A stretch of 64,000 bases of DNA. Source: Deinococcus hopiensis KR-140 (lineage in GTDB: Bacteria; Deinococcota; Deinococci; Deinococcales; Deinococcaceae). This document shows positions 25,046 to 33,660 of this stretch, one piece after another. The stretch is from NCBI RefSeq assembly GCF_900176165.1, contig NZ_FWWU01000010.1, forward strand, positions 236,168-300,167, read 5' to 3'. Below the pieces are notes generated by a model. The model had not been told where the DNA came from, ran no database searches, and saw only the letters and a list, made by a program, of their open reading frames with translations. Position 1 is the first letter of the stretch. Each line of letters starts with the position of its first letter. Position numbers and translations under genes: made by a program.

Positions 25046-25946
25046 CTATCCGGAAGATTTTTTGAGAGGAGCAATGGGGGCGAGTTTGCGCCAGATGATG
25101 AGGCAAGCGGTCAATTCGACAAAGCCCAGATAGAGGTCTTGCCGCTTCTCCCAGCGCGTCTGGATGCGACGGAAACGGTTGAACCAACTGTGGCCCACCT
25201 CGACCACCCACCGCCGGGGTGGGTGTCGTTGTGGATCACCAGGAGCAGGAATGGGCGGAGCGGCCGTCGATTTCTTGGGGATATGCGCGAGCAGACCTTC
25301 ATCCAGAGCCAGTTGACGACACGCCTGCGTGTCGTACCCACGGTCCAGGAGGAGATGGCGCTGTTCCTGCTCTCCTGGAGAGCAGGAACAGCAACGACGA
25401 CAGCATCGAGGGCCTCACTCAGCATCTTGCTGTCATGACGCTTGGCACCACAGAGCACGACGGAGAGTGGAATGCCTTTCGCGTCGCTGAGGAGGGTACG
25501 TTTACACCCGGCCTTGCCCCGATCGGTGGGGTTGCTGCCCGTCGCTTCCGGGGCACCAGCGGCCCCCTTTTTCCCACCCTGGCCTTGACCATGCTCCCGT
25601 CGGCGGCTTGCCATTCCCAATCCATGCCCAGTTCCTGGTCGTACTCTTCGAGCACGAGGGCCCATGCCGCACGGAGGCATTCGTGTTCCACCCAGGCACA
25701 GAACCGCTCGTGGACAGTCGATTTCGGACCGTACCGGCGGGGCAACTCGCTCCACTGACTGCCGGTTCGGGCCAACCAAATCAGCCCGTTGAAGATTGAG
25801 CGGGCGTCCCTCAAGGGACGCCCGCTCTTTTTCCTGGGTGTGTTGATCACCAGCACTGGGCCCAGACGGACCCAAAGCTCGTCCGATACCTCCCAGAGCG
25901 TGTTCTGGTCATTGATCTGATCTTGGTGCGGTTGCGTCGTCGTCAC
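25046..25946 (-). pseudogene. IS5-family transposase, frameshifted by an 8-bp insertion
   Basis: OrfA (ATG 25946) begins HQDQINDQNTLWEVSDELWV and runs through RRYGPKSTVHERFCAW to the first Asp (QAADGSMVKA). A run GGAAAAAGG allows the normal -1 shift into GSNPTDRGKAGCKRTLLSDA, KGIPLSVVLCGAKRHDSK. A second frame change at about 25377 is not programmed: the true continuation EQRHLLLDRGYDTQACRQ lies in the third frame, after an 8-nt insertion that completes a perfect palindrome. The end (VVEVGHSWFNRFRRIQTRWE, Glu of DDE) is otherwise intact. Confidence 0.8.
25360..25392. repeat. Perfect 16-bp palindrome created inside the IS5 transposase
   Basis: GCTGTTCCTGCTCTCC, one centre base, then its exact complement. 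Removing 8 nt (AGCAGGAA on the coding strand) restores both the reading frame and an imperfect quasipalindrome. Confidence 0.85.
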
Positions 25947-25982
25947 TGCCTCTCAGTAGACCAATATCTTCCGGATAGGCTC

Positions 25983-26456
25983 TTAGCGGCGGAACACCTC
26001 CTCAGAGGCGTAGTTCTGACGGCCACTTCCGTCGGTGAATTCTGTCAGGGACTGCACGCTCAACGAACGTGCCGAGAGCCTGAGCACGAGCAGCGTGGTG
26101 GAAAACCCCTTCCTGAAGACGGCGCTCGCGGTGCGGTGGTCGGCGTCCTGAACGTTTGCTCCGTAGGTGATTGCAGGCGCCTGACCCCAGTCGCAGTCTG
26201 TGGGGCTGCACTTGCCGAAGACCTGCACGCGCAGCGCCGTGGTACTGGTGCGGGAGATGACCACCCGGGTGATGCCCTGGGTCGAGGCGTTGGCGTTGGT
26301 CCAGGTGCCCACGAAGTCAGCGGGAGCAGCGTGCCCTGAACCGAGGGCGGTCAGGGCGAGGACGGGGATACACGCGCGCCAGGCCCGCCTTGCCACCGCT
26401 TGTGGCTTGTGGGAGGTGGGTTCGGTGGACAGCGGCCGGAAGGAAGACAGGTTCAT
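25983..26456 (-). CDS. Secreted hypothetical protein, putative SARP target
   Basis: This 157-residue protein starts at ATG 26456 behind GAGG (6-nt spacer). A long basic n-region and hydrophobic core (ACIPVLALTALGSGHA) precede a mature beta-rich domain: FVGTWTNANASTQGITRVVI, VQVFGKCSPTDCDWGQAPAI, TASAVFRKGFSTTLLVLRLS, LTEFTDGSGRQNYASEEVF. The CSPTDC pair may form a disulfide. No function is known. The IS5 element sits exactly at its stop codon. A promoter with the heptamer repeats described at 26638 lies 180 bp upstream. Confidence 0.8.
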   Translation of the reverse strand: MNLSSFRPLSTEPTSHKPQAVARRAWRACIPVLALTALGSGHAAPADFVGTWTNANASTQGITRVVISRTSTTALRVQVFGKCSPTDCDWGQAPAITYGANVQDADHRTASAVFRKGFSTTLLVLRLSARSLSVQSLTEFTDGSGRQNYASEEVFRR

Positions 26457-26797
26457 GGGAAACCTCGACACAAGGACGGGCTGTGGACGCAAGCAGGCGT
26501 CGCAAAGCGCAGCGAGAACGGGTGGCCTGTACAAGGATGCGGAAGGGTTGAGAGGACCGGAAGTTGTGGCCGGTTGGTGGCTGGTGTGGGTCAGGTGCGT
26601 CCTCCTGGAGTTGACTTGGACCGCTTGGCCTGTACAGACGGTAAAAAAGCCGCAGTGAACGACCGATGAACGGCGGAAACCGGTAGCCGGGGAGCTTCTG
26701 AGCTCTCAACGCTGCGCCGCCCTGGCCCAACAACTTGCCCTTCTCCCCCTGGGGGAGAAGGGCAAGGAAGAGGCACAGGCTATTCGTCTACACCGCG
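26457..26797. other. Upstream region of the 25983 gene
   Basis: Contains the SARP-like promoter at 26638-26672 and a long leader of about 175 nt for the secreted gene. A GGGGGAGAAGGGCAAG patch (about 26741) is also present. No further gene. Confidence 0.5.
26638..26672 (-). promoter_or_regulatory. SARP-box promoter 1
   Basis: Minus strand: CGTTCATcggtCGTTCAC (26672-26655), two heptamers with a 4-bp spacer, then exactly 11 bp, then -10 TACCGT (26643-26638). This spacing repeats at the other two boxes near the SARP gene. Confidence 0.75.
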
Positions 26798-28065
26798 CTA
26801 GAGCTTGCCGGCGCCGGAGGCGAGGGTCTTGCGGAGCTCGAGCAGGTCCTTTTCCACCTTGCCCAGTTCGTACCCGAACAGGCTGGCCTCTGCGCCCACG
26901 CCGACCCGGAAGCCCGCGTCGAGGCCCCACTTGTACGTGTTTTGCGGCAGCGTTACGTCCGCGGCAAACTCCGCGAAGATCTTCGGGTGTACGAAGGCCG
27001 ACGCCAGGCCGTAGAAGCGGATGCCTGTCCGCGCCCCGATGTACCCCTCGGCGTTGAGGCTGACGCTGAACTTGGGCTGGGTGAAGGTGAACGACTGGCT
27101 CTTCTCGTTGATCCAGTCCCAGCCCTCGCCCCGGTTCCACTCCACCCCGTAACGGGCGTGGAACTCGTGCGTGGCGCTGAAGTCCACCTTGGCCGTGATC
27201 TTCCCGTTCGCTCCGGCGGTCATCACGATCTCCGGACGCACCACCACCGGCACCGGTCCAATCCAGTACGTCCGCACGCGCATCTTGAAGCGCGCCAACT
27301 CCACTTCCTTGTTCAACACGCTCTTGGCGCACTCCCCCGTCAGCCGCACGGTCGACTTCTCGTTCATCTCTACGCCAGCATCGAAGTGCTTGAGCTTGAA
27401 CCAGCGCAGCTTGGCGCTCGCAAATACCTTGAAGTCCGCGCTGAACGACCCGTTCATCACCACCTTGCTCTTCCCGTCCAGCTCGCACAGCACCTTGTCC
27501 TTGATCTTCAGTTCCAGGCTGCCGATGGTCCCCTGCCCCTGCGCCTTAAGCCCCCCGCCGCTGCCCCCCACACCCTGCGGAATCAGGGCAGGCCGGCCAT
27601 TGATCAGGACCTCGACCCCCTCATCCGCAAGACGCTGCTCTTCGATGTCGTCCAGGGTCAGGGGTTCTTCGGCCTGCAGGTCCCCATTTTCCACAGCGTC
27701 CTCCAGGTTCGCCTGCTCGGTGTCCACTTCGGTAAACTCACCCAGCACCCGCACATTCAGCACCCGGCGCAACATGCCCTCGGGAATCACCGGGGTGTTC
27801 TCCGACACCAGGATCTGCCCCGCTGCAAAGGCCATGCCCGGCTGGGTCTTGAAGCGCAGCACCCGCAGGTCCGGTGTGGCCGACACCAGGGCCGCGCGGA
27901 CACTCGGCGTGAGCACGCGGGTGTTGGGCGAGAGCGTGGTGTCGGCCGGGGCGATGACCGCGGGCTCCGGCCGGGACGTTTCCGCCGGTGGGGTGGGGTG
28001 CTGCCTCCGCACGAAGAGATCAGGGCACTCAGGAGGAGCAGGCTCAGGGGCTTGATGCTGTGCAT
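26798..28065 (-). pseudogene. Lipoprotein with 5-bp-repeat frameshift (possibly phase-variable)
   Basis: ATG 28065 follows AAGGAG (9-nt spacer). MHSIKPLSLLLLSALISSC gives a lipobox with the lipid Cys at 19. Three codons later, tandem CACCC units (27987-28000) shift the frame. The remaining 390 residues continue without any further lesion in the other frame: TSRPEPAVIAPADTTLSPNT, VLRFKTQPGMAFAAGQILVS, and a beta-rich tail FYGLASAFVHPKIFAEFAAD. Deleting one 5-bp unit joins the frames exactly (GGSTPPAETSRPEP). So the gene is either off by slipped-strand expansion or recently lost. The product family is not recognised; it would be envelope-anchored. It is preceded by SARP box 2. Confidence 0.75.
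27987..28000 (-). repeat. Tandem CACCC repeat (2.8 units) in the lipoprotein gene
   Basis: Minus strand reads CACCCCACCCCACC, directly after the lipobox codons. Gain or loss of one unit changes the frame and decides whether the 390-residue body is translated. Confidence 0.8.
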
Positions 28066-28236
28066 GGTCAGGTTCTCCTTGGAAGTAAGGGGGGGCCGTG
28101 GGGAGACAACCCTTTGGAGCAGGACCCAGGGCGTCAGGCGGACAAGGAACTTCAGGGGCGGCATGGATGACTGCTGGGGAGGCTCTCCTTCTGGAGGGAG
28201 TGGCGCCCGCTTGCCCGTCTCCGCTTGCTTGAACAG

Positions 28237-28282
28237 ACAGTAGAAAAGCCAGGATGAATGTTCAGTGAACGGCTTGTGAACA
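28237..28282. promoter_or_regulatory. SARP-box promoter 2 (divergent region)
   Basis: Minus strand: three heptamers TGTTCAC, CGTTCAC, CATTCAT (28282-28254), each separated by 4 bp. Exactly 11 bp follow, then -10 TACTGT (28242-28237) for the lipoprotein gene. The same cluster lies 26 bp before the TACACT -10 of the SARP gene, so it may also serve autoregulation. Confidence 0.78.
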
Positions 28283-28307
28283 GTGAGAAGACCTACAAAA
28301 AAACCCA

Positions 28308-28313
28308 TACACT
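28308..28313 (+). promoter_or_regulatory. -10 box of a leaderless SARP mRNA
   Basis: TACACT lies 6 nt before ATG 28320 with no Shine-Dalgarno sequence. No clear -35 is present, as expected for an activator-dependent promoter. Confidence 0.6.
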
Positions 28314-28319
28314 GTCGGC

Positions 28320-30716
28320 ATGCGCCTACGTACCCTGGGAGGACTCTCCCTGGAAGGCAGCGGCCTGGGGCGTCCCAAACCACTGCTGCTGCTGACCTAT
28401 CTCACCCTGGAAGGTCCACGGCCCAGGCGTTTTTTGGGCGAGCTGTTCTGGCCGGAAGCCAGCAACCCCACAAACTCCATTGCCGTCGCAGTGCGGCAGA
28501 TTCGCCAGGCTGTGCCGGACGTTTTGCAGGACGACGGCGTCCGCCTGTGGGCCGACCTGCCGTGCGACGCCCTCGAGTTTGAACGTGCTGTTCGCGCCAA
28601 GCAGCCGGAGGTGGCCTTTGAGCTCTACCAGGGCGCTTTTCTGGACGCGTCCGAGTTGCTGGAATGGGGGCCTGAGCTCGAAGAGTGGGCGTATGCCAAG
28701 CGCGAGTCCCTGGCAGAGGCCCTCCGCGAGACGGCCCTGGCCCATGCGGAGAAGCAGGCCGCAGTGGGGCACTTTGGAAGTTCAGCCCTGTGGGTGGAAC
28801 GGGCCATTCGCGTGCCTGGCGCGCCGGATCCCACCCCGGAGTTCTGGCTGCGCGCCGCCCCCCTGCTGCTGGCCGGTGAGAGTCCGCTGCTCGAAGAGGC
28901 GCGGCAACGGGCCGCCGAGTGGGACCTGAAGCTGGAAGGGACGGCCGAATCGGCGCGCGCACGGTTGCGCCAGAGCTTTGTCGGTCGAGAGGTGGAGTTG
29001 GCCCGTTTGCGCCACCTGCCATCTGGGCGCTGGATCTGGATCAAAGGCGGCTCCGGCCTGGGCAAAAGCAGTTTGCTGCGGCAACTGACGGGTCACCTTC
29101 TGCCTGGGCGTTCAGGTCTGCCTTACGCCACGCTTGAGCCCCTCCTCAAACAGGTGCTTCAACGTGGAGATGAGGCCCTCCTCCTGCGGCACCTCGCCTC
29201 TCAGGAAGGCGTCTGGCTCCTCGACCATTGGGAAAGCATGGACGAGGAGAGCCGCACGCTGCTGACGAAGCTCCGGCATCTGGGCACGCGGGCCACGGTG
29301 ATCCTCACGTCCTGCGCAGAACCCCCTTTCCCCGTGGATGAACGCGCAGAACTTGGTTCTCTCACGGCGCAGGAACTCACGGCATTTCCAGGCGCGTTTG
29401 AGGCCACGGCAGGCCTGCCCAGCCTGCTGGGTGCCTGGCTGCGCTCAGAATCCGTCGAGACAGCCCTGGACAGCCGCATCCAGGGCCTGCCCCCCTCCGC
29501 CCAGCAGCTCTACGCGGCCCTGACGCTTCTGGACTCGCCTGACCTTCCCCTCGTTCGTCAGGCCCTGGCCATGAATGCCCCTGAGCTTGCGCTGGCCCTG
29601 GAACACCTCATGGACGGCGGCTTCATTGAGCCCTCTGGGGAGGTCCGGGGGCAGGCGGCGGCGAAGCGTATTCTGGCGGCGCGGCCGACGCTGGAAGCCG
29701 ATCTCGCCCTGCGAATCGCCAGGCAGGTCGGCGGAGGCGCTGCCCTGCCGTTTTTCCAAAAGTCCCGCGCACTGTGGGAGGAACAAGACCTGCAAATGGT
29801 GCGGAGGTCCTACCAGGCCTGGGCAGAGGAGGCCCTGCGGCGGGGATTTCCGCTCAAAGCGGCCGAGGCCCTGCGGGAAGCGCCGCCAACCGAAAGCCTC
29901 TCCCTGCTGCGTGCCCGCGCTCTGGAACGTGCTGGGCAGTTCAAGGAGGCGCTGCTCACGCTAACCGACCTGCCCACTGGTCCGGAGGTCTGTGCGCTGA
30001 AGGGCGCGCTGTGCTGGCGACTCGGGCAACCGGACCTGGCGCGGCAACACGCCGAGGCCGCGCTGGACGGAGAGGATGAAGCCAGGGCCGAGGCGCTCAA
30101 CACGCTGGCCAATCTCGACTTTCAGCAGGGCGACTACGCCAGTGCGGAGAAGCGCTACCGCCGGGCGGCAACCCTGTGGCAGACCCTCGGCGACAATGCC
30201 CGCTGGGCGGGGGTGCTGAACAACCGCGCGGCGGCCCTGAGTGCGGCCGGGGAGGACGCTGAGACGGCGTTCAGCGAAGCGCTTCAGGCGGCCGGCGACA
30301 ACCTTGCTGTCCGGGCACTCACCACGATGAACTTAGGACAAGTCCGTGAACGCCGGGGGGACGTGGCTGGTGCGGTACAGGCCTACCAAGAGGCAGCAAT
30401 GCTTGCCCAGGACGCCGGTTCGTTAAACACTTCAGCAAGAGTGTGGAACAACCTTGGCGCTTTGTATCACCGAGGAGATCAGATTTCGGAAGCCCAGCAC
30501 GCCTACGAGCAGGCATTGACGCTCGCCAAGAAGGGTGGTGAGAAAGTCCTGTTGGGTACAGTCCTGGCCAACCTGGCAGAACTGACAGGGGACCAAGAAG
30601 CGTTCGAAGAAGCCCTGCGCCTGATCGAAAAGAGCGGCAACGCGACCATGGTCGCGCGTTATCAAGCGGAGTACCAGGCGTTCATCGCCCGTTCACTCCG
30701 CAGCACGCAAGCTTGA
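28320..30716 (+). CDS. SARP/BTAD-type transcriptional activator with ATPase and TPR domains
   Basis: This 798-residue cytoplasmic regulator has, in order: an OmpR-like winged helix (residues 1-80; KPLLLLTYLTLEGPRPR, NSIAVAVRQIRQAV), a bacterial transcriptional activation domain (about 85-220; YQGAFLDASELLEWGPELEE), a P-loop ATPase (Walker A GGSGLGKSS near 241, Walker B-like GVWLLDHWES), and a long TPR array (about 500-790; ARAEALNTLANLDFQQGDYA, WNNLGALYHRGDQISEAQHA). SARP proteins bind heptamer direct repeats on one DNA face just upstream of the -10; such repeats occur before three neighbouring genes for exported proteins. ATP binding and TPRs suggest signal-controlled activation. The subtilisin gene follows 55 bp downstream. 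Confidence 0.92.
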   Translation: MRLRTLGGLSLEGSGLGRPKPLLLLTYLTLEGPRPRRFLGELFWPEASNPTNSIAVAVRQIRQAVPDVLQDDGVRLWADLPCDALEFERAVRAKQPEVAFELYQGAFLDASELLEWGPELEEWAYAKRESLAEALRETALAHAEKQAAVGHFGSSALWVERAIRVPGAPDPTPEFWLRAAPLLLAGESPLLEEARQRAAEWDLKLEGTAESARARLRQSFVGREVELARLRHLPSGRWIWIKGGSGLGKSSLLRQLTGHLLPGRSGLPYATLEPLLKQVLQRGDEALLLRHLASQEGVWLLDHWESMDEESRTLLTKLRHLGTRATVILTSCAEPPFPVDERAELGSLTAQELTAFPGAFEATAGLPSLLGAWLRSESVETALDSRIQGLPPSAQQLYAALTLLDSPDLPLVRQALAMNAPELALALEHLMDGGFIEPSGEVRGQAAAKRILAARPTLEADLALRIARQVGGGAALPFFQKSRALWEEQDLQMVRRSYQAWAEEALRRGFPLKAAEALREAPPTESLSLLRARALERAGQFKEALLTLTDLPTGPEVCALKGALCWRLGQPDLARQHAEAALDGEDEARAEALNTLANLDFQQGDYASAEKRYRRAATLWQTLGDNARWAGVLNNRAAALSAAGEDAETAFSEALQAAGDNLAVRALTTMNLGQVRERRGDVAGAVQAYQEAAMLAQDAGSLNTSARVWNNLGALYHRGDQISEAQHAYEQALTLAKKGGEKVLLGTVLANLAELTGDQEAFEEALRLIEKSGNATMVARYQAEYQAFIARSLRSTQA
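30679..30713 (+). promoter_or_regulatory. SARP-box promoter 3, inside the end of the SARP gene
   Basis: CGTTCATcgccCGTTCAC (30679-30696) differs from box 1 only in two spacer bases. After 11 bp comes CAAGCT (30708-30713), a near match to TANNNT. It points to the subtilisin gene 59 bp downstream. It also encodes part of the SARP C-terminus, so chance cannot be excluded from sequence alone. Confidence 0.65.
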
Positions 30717-30771
30717 GGCATGCCCTGGATCTTTACCGAAATCAATGGGGTTATGTTCCTGGAGGTAGAGG

Positions 30772-32202
30772 ATGAAATCATCAGTCCAATTCTTGATGTT
30801 GCTTGGCTTGCTCTCCAGTTGTGGCCCAACAAGCCCAGCCGACACCAGGCCAGCAACCCTGAGCCTCAATTTGACCCAGGCGCTCCCCACTGAACGCGTT
30901 ACGGCGACCTTGACGGGCGTCCCTGTTCAGGACGCGCGCGTTTTTGTGGGTGACGCGGAGGCGAGCGTGGTCTCAACAACGGGAGAAACCCTCGTCTTCA
31001 GCCTGCCCTCCGGCCTGAAAGCAGGTCCACAGGTGGTGCGGGTGGACGCCAGAGGTCAGAGCCTCAGGCAGCCGCTGGAGGTGCTGGGGAAGGTTTCCAC
31101 CACCGAGGTGGCCGTGCTGGTCAAAGCGGGCGTTGCGGAAAGTGACTTCACGGCCAGGCTGAATCAGCTCAACATGGGGCTGACCCTCATCGATTTCAAG
31201 CCCCTCGGTGGACCAGGACCCTGCGCAAATATCCTGGCTCGCGTCGGGGTTCCAGTCGGTCAGAGCATCGGGTTGGTGCTCAGCCGCTTGCGGCAACCTG
31301 CGGAGCAGGACGTGGTGCTTCAGGTTGATCCGCAGAGCCTCTGGGGCCTGGATGCAGATCACCTCACGGCCATCGGCGTTCCGCAAGCGCGTCAGCGGGG
31401 GCGCAGCGGCAAAGGCGTGACCATCGCCGTCCTCGATACGGGCGTTACCCAACAAAGGCATCTGGGGCAAAATCTCCTCCCCGGATATGACTTCGTGGAG
31501 GAAGACGCGGCGCCAGACGACGCGTTTGACAATCCACAAACCCCCGGCCAGGACGGACACGGCACGCCAGTGGCTGTTCTCGCCGCTGGTGCGGATTTCG
31601 GGGTTGCGCCCCAGGCGCAGATTCTTCCCATTCGCATTGGGGACGCACAGGGCCAGGTTCTGGCGAGTCAGGCCGTTCGGGGCGTCTGCTTTGCTTTGAA
31701 GAACGTGCCGCCCAAACACCTGGTGCTGAACTTGAGTTTCGGTGGAGATACCCCCACCCAGGGGCTGAAAAGCGTCCTGGCCTACGCCCTGGAGCAGCAG
31801 GTCCTGGTTGCCGCCGCCGCCGGGAATCAAGGGAGTAACGGCCCCACGCACTATCCTGCCGCCTTCGACCTTCCTGGTCTGGTCGCCGTTGGCGCGCTCC
31901 AGGTCCTGCCAACTGGGGAGTGGCGTCCCGCGTCTTTCAGCACGCGTGGAACGTACGTGGATATCGCTGCGCCCGGACAGGGCGTCGCGAGCAGCAGCCC
32001 CACCAATACCGTCGGTTCGTACGAAGGCACCTCGTTTTCGACGCCGCTCGTGGCAGGGGCTTTGGCTTTGTGGCGAGAAGCTTATCCGGCGGCCACTCCA
32101 GGCGAGATCGAACAGAAGCTCAAAGCCAACGCTGCGCCCCTCGCCGCGGGCGGGGCCACAGAAGTGGGCAGCGGCATGCTGAATCTTTCTCAAGCTCCCT
32201 AG
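30772..32202 (+). CDS. Subtilisin-like (S8) serine protease lipoprotein
   Basis: This 476-residue protein starts at ATG 30772 behind GGAGG. The lipobox LSSC gives the lipid Cys at residue 17. Residues about 35-105 look like an IPT/TIG Ig-like fold (VFVGDAEASVVSTTGETLVF), then a pro-region. The peptidase S8 triad is Asp in VTIAVLDTGV (about 220), His in GQDGHGTPVAVLAAG (about 262) and Ser in YEGTSFSTPLVAGALALW (about 420). The Asn for the oxyanion hole is in AAAGNQG. It acts at the outer face of the membrane, perhaps maturing the secreted proteins nearby. The TAG stop is provided by a family B repeat. Confidence 0.93.
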   Translation: MKSSVQFLMLLGLLSSCGPTSPADTRPATLSLNLTQALPTERVTATLTGVPVQDARVFVGDAEASVVSTTGETLVFSLPSGLKAGPQVVRVDARGQSLRQPLEVLGKVSTTEVAVLVKAGVAESDFTARLNQLNMGLTLIDFKPLGGPGPCANILARVGVPVGQSIGLVLSRLRQPAEQDVVLQVDPQSLWGLDADHLTAIGVPQARQRGRSGKGVTIAVLDTGVTQQRHLGQNLLPGYDFVEEDAAPDDAFDNPQTPGQDGHGTPVAVLAAGADFGVAPQAQILPIRIGDAQGQVLASQAVRGVCFALKNVPPKHLVLNLSFGGDTPTQGLKSVLAYALEQQVLVAAAAGNQGSNGPTHYPAAFDLPGLVAVGALQVLPTGEWRPASFSTRGTYVDIAAPGQGVASSSPTNTVGSYEGTSFSTPLVAGALALWREAYPAATPGEIEQKLKANAAPLAAGGATEVGSGMLNLSQAP

Positions 32203-32325
32203 AGCATTTGTCCGAATGGCGCCGTGGGCGGAAGGGCACCCAGCACGGCTCCCCATACTCCCCCATGCGCATTCAAATTTGCGCTGCCCGGTCAGAAAGT
32301 AGTTCGCGCTTTGACACATGCTCCA
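32200..32325 (+). repeat. MITE-like repeat family B, copy 4
   Basis: TAGAGCATTTGTCCGAATGG ... GCGCATTC ... TTTGACACATGCTC. The leading TA-G forms the subtilisin stop codon. Confidence 0.85.
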
Positions 32326-32409
32326 AAAGGCTCTTGGACGCAAGTGTTCGGGCAAACCGGAAGGCTGACGCTCTTCACACCGCTCAAAAACGACAAAGAG
32401 GAGTTGGAA

Positions 32410-33660
32410 ATGAGGAAAATTGCCATTGTTGGCGCTGGCCAGGCTGGGTTGCAGCTGGCCCTTGGACTGCAGGACCAGGGGTACACGGTCACCCTGGTGT
32501 CCGAGCGAACGCCTGAACAGATTGAAACGGGGCGGGTCATGAGCACCCAGGCGCTTTTTCACGACGCCTGCCTGACCGAACGCCAGCTGAACCTGAACTT
32601 CTGGGAGGAGATGTGCCCACCTGTGGAAGGCATTGCCTTCAGTGTGCCTCATCCCGACCTCAACGGGGACAAGGCGGTGGCGTTCGCGGCCCGTTTGGAT
32701 CATCCCGCCTACAGCGTGGATCAGCGGGTCAAATTTGCGGGTTGGCTCCGCGTTTTCAAGGAGCGGGGCGGCACGGTGATCCTGGAACAGGCTGACGTCC
32801 AGAGTGTCGATCAACTCAGCGAGGGTCACGACCTGACGGTGATTGCGACCGGGAAAGGTGAACTGGGCCGCCTGTTCGCGCGTGACGATGTGCACAGCCC
32901 TTACCGCGCTCCGCAGCGCCACCTCGCACTCGCCTACCTCAAAAACACCGTTCCCAGACCTGAGCACAGTGCGGTGAGCTTTAATCTTATTCCCGGCGCG
33001 GGAGAATGCTTCCTGCTGCCCGGACTGACCCGCAGTCCGGACGGAAGTCTGCAGCCTTACGAGAATGTTCTGATTGAGGCCGTGCCGGGCGGTCCGCTGG
33101 ACGTCTTTGAGAACATCACCAGCCCGGACGAGCTGCTGAGCACCATGCTCCAGCTGATGCAGACGTTTTGCCCCTGGGAGTACGAACGCATTAAGGACGG
33201 CGAACTGACCGATCCTCAGGCGACCCTGACGGGACGGGTGACGCCGCAGGTGCGGCGTCCGGTCGCTGCACTTCCGTCGGGCCGGCTGGTGCTGGGCCTG
33301 GGAGACACGCTGGTGGTCAATGATCCCATTACCGGGCAGGGCGCCGGAAGCGCCGCCCGGGCGGCCGCCACCTACCTGGAAAGCATCCTGAGGCGGGCCG
33401 AACGCCCCTTTAACCGCTCCTGGATGCAGGACACGTTCGGGGCGTACTGGGACCATGCCCGCTTCACCACCGCGTGGACCAATGCCATGCTCGGACCCCC
33501 TCCGCCCCACGTTCTGGCGGTTCTGACCGCCGCCCAAACCCAACCGGGAGTGGCCCACGCCTTTGTGAACGCATTCAACCACCCGCCGCACTTCTTCCCA
33601 TGGCTTACCAGCCCAGAAGAAGCTGCCGCCTTCGTTGACCGGCACAGCACTTCCGCGTAG
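32410..33660 (+). CDS. StyA-like FAD-dependent monooxygenase
   Basis: This 416-residue protein starts at ATG 32410 behind GAGGAG. The N-terminal FAD-binding Rossmann motif is IVGAGQAGLQLALGL. Strong styrene/indole monooxygenase features follow: RVMSTQALFHDACLTERQL, NFWEEMCPPVEGIAFSVPHP, LDHPAYSVDQRVKFAGWL. The late flavin motif is LVLGLGDTLVVNDPITGQGA. StyA-type enzymes epoxidise styrene or oxidise indole with FADH2 supplied by a separate reductase (StyB); no reductase gene lies nearby and none is fused. Substrate and electron donor are therefore open. A family B repeat lies between it and the subtilisin gene. Confidence 0.88.
   Translation: MRKIAIVGAGQAGLQLALGLQDQGYTVTLVSERTPEQIETGRVMSTQALFHDACLTERQLNLNFWEEMCPPVEGIAFSVPHPDLNGDKAVAFAARLDHPAYSVDQRVKFAGWLRVFKERGGTVILEQADVQSVDQLSEGHDLTVIATGKGELGRLFARDDVHSPYRAPQRHLALAYLKNTVPRPEHSAVSFNLIPGAGECFLLPGLTRSPDGSLQPYENVLIEAVPGGPLDVFENITSPDELLSTMLQLMQTFCPWEYERIKDGELTDPQATLTGRVTPQVRRPVAALPSGRLVLGLGDTLVVNDPITGQGAGSAARAAATYLESILRRAERPFNRSWMQDTFGAYWDHARFTTAWTNAMLGPPPPHVLAVLTAAQTQPGVAHAFVNAFNHPPHFFPWLTSPEEAAAFVDRHSTSA

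Larger units (their letters stand above)
25042..25982 (-). mobile_element. IS5-family insertion sequence (IS427-like), damaged
   Basis: A 941-bp element with inverted ends GAGCCTATCCGGAAGAT (right, read inward) and GACCCTATCCGGAAGAT (left). Flanking TTA at 25039-25041 and 25983-25985 is the target duplication. It inserted at the stop codon of the secreted gene at 25983, which still ends in TAA. The transposase carries an inactivating 8-bp insertion. Confidence 0.88.
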
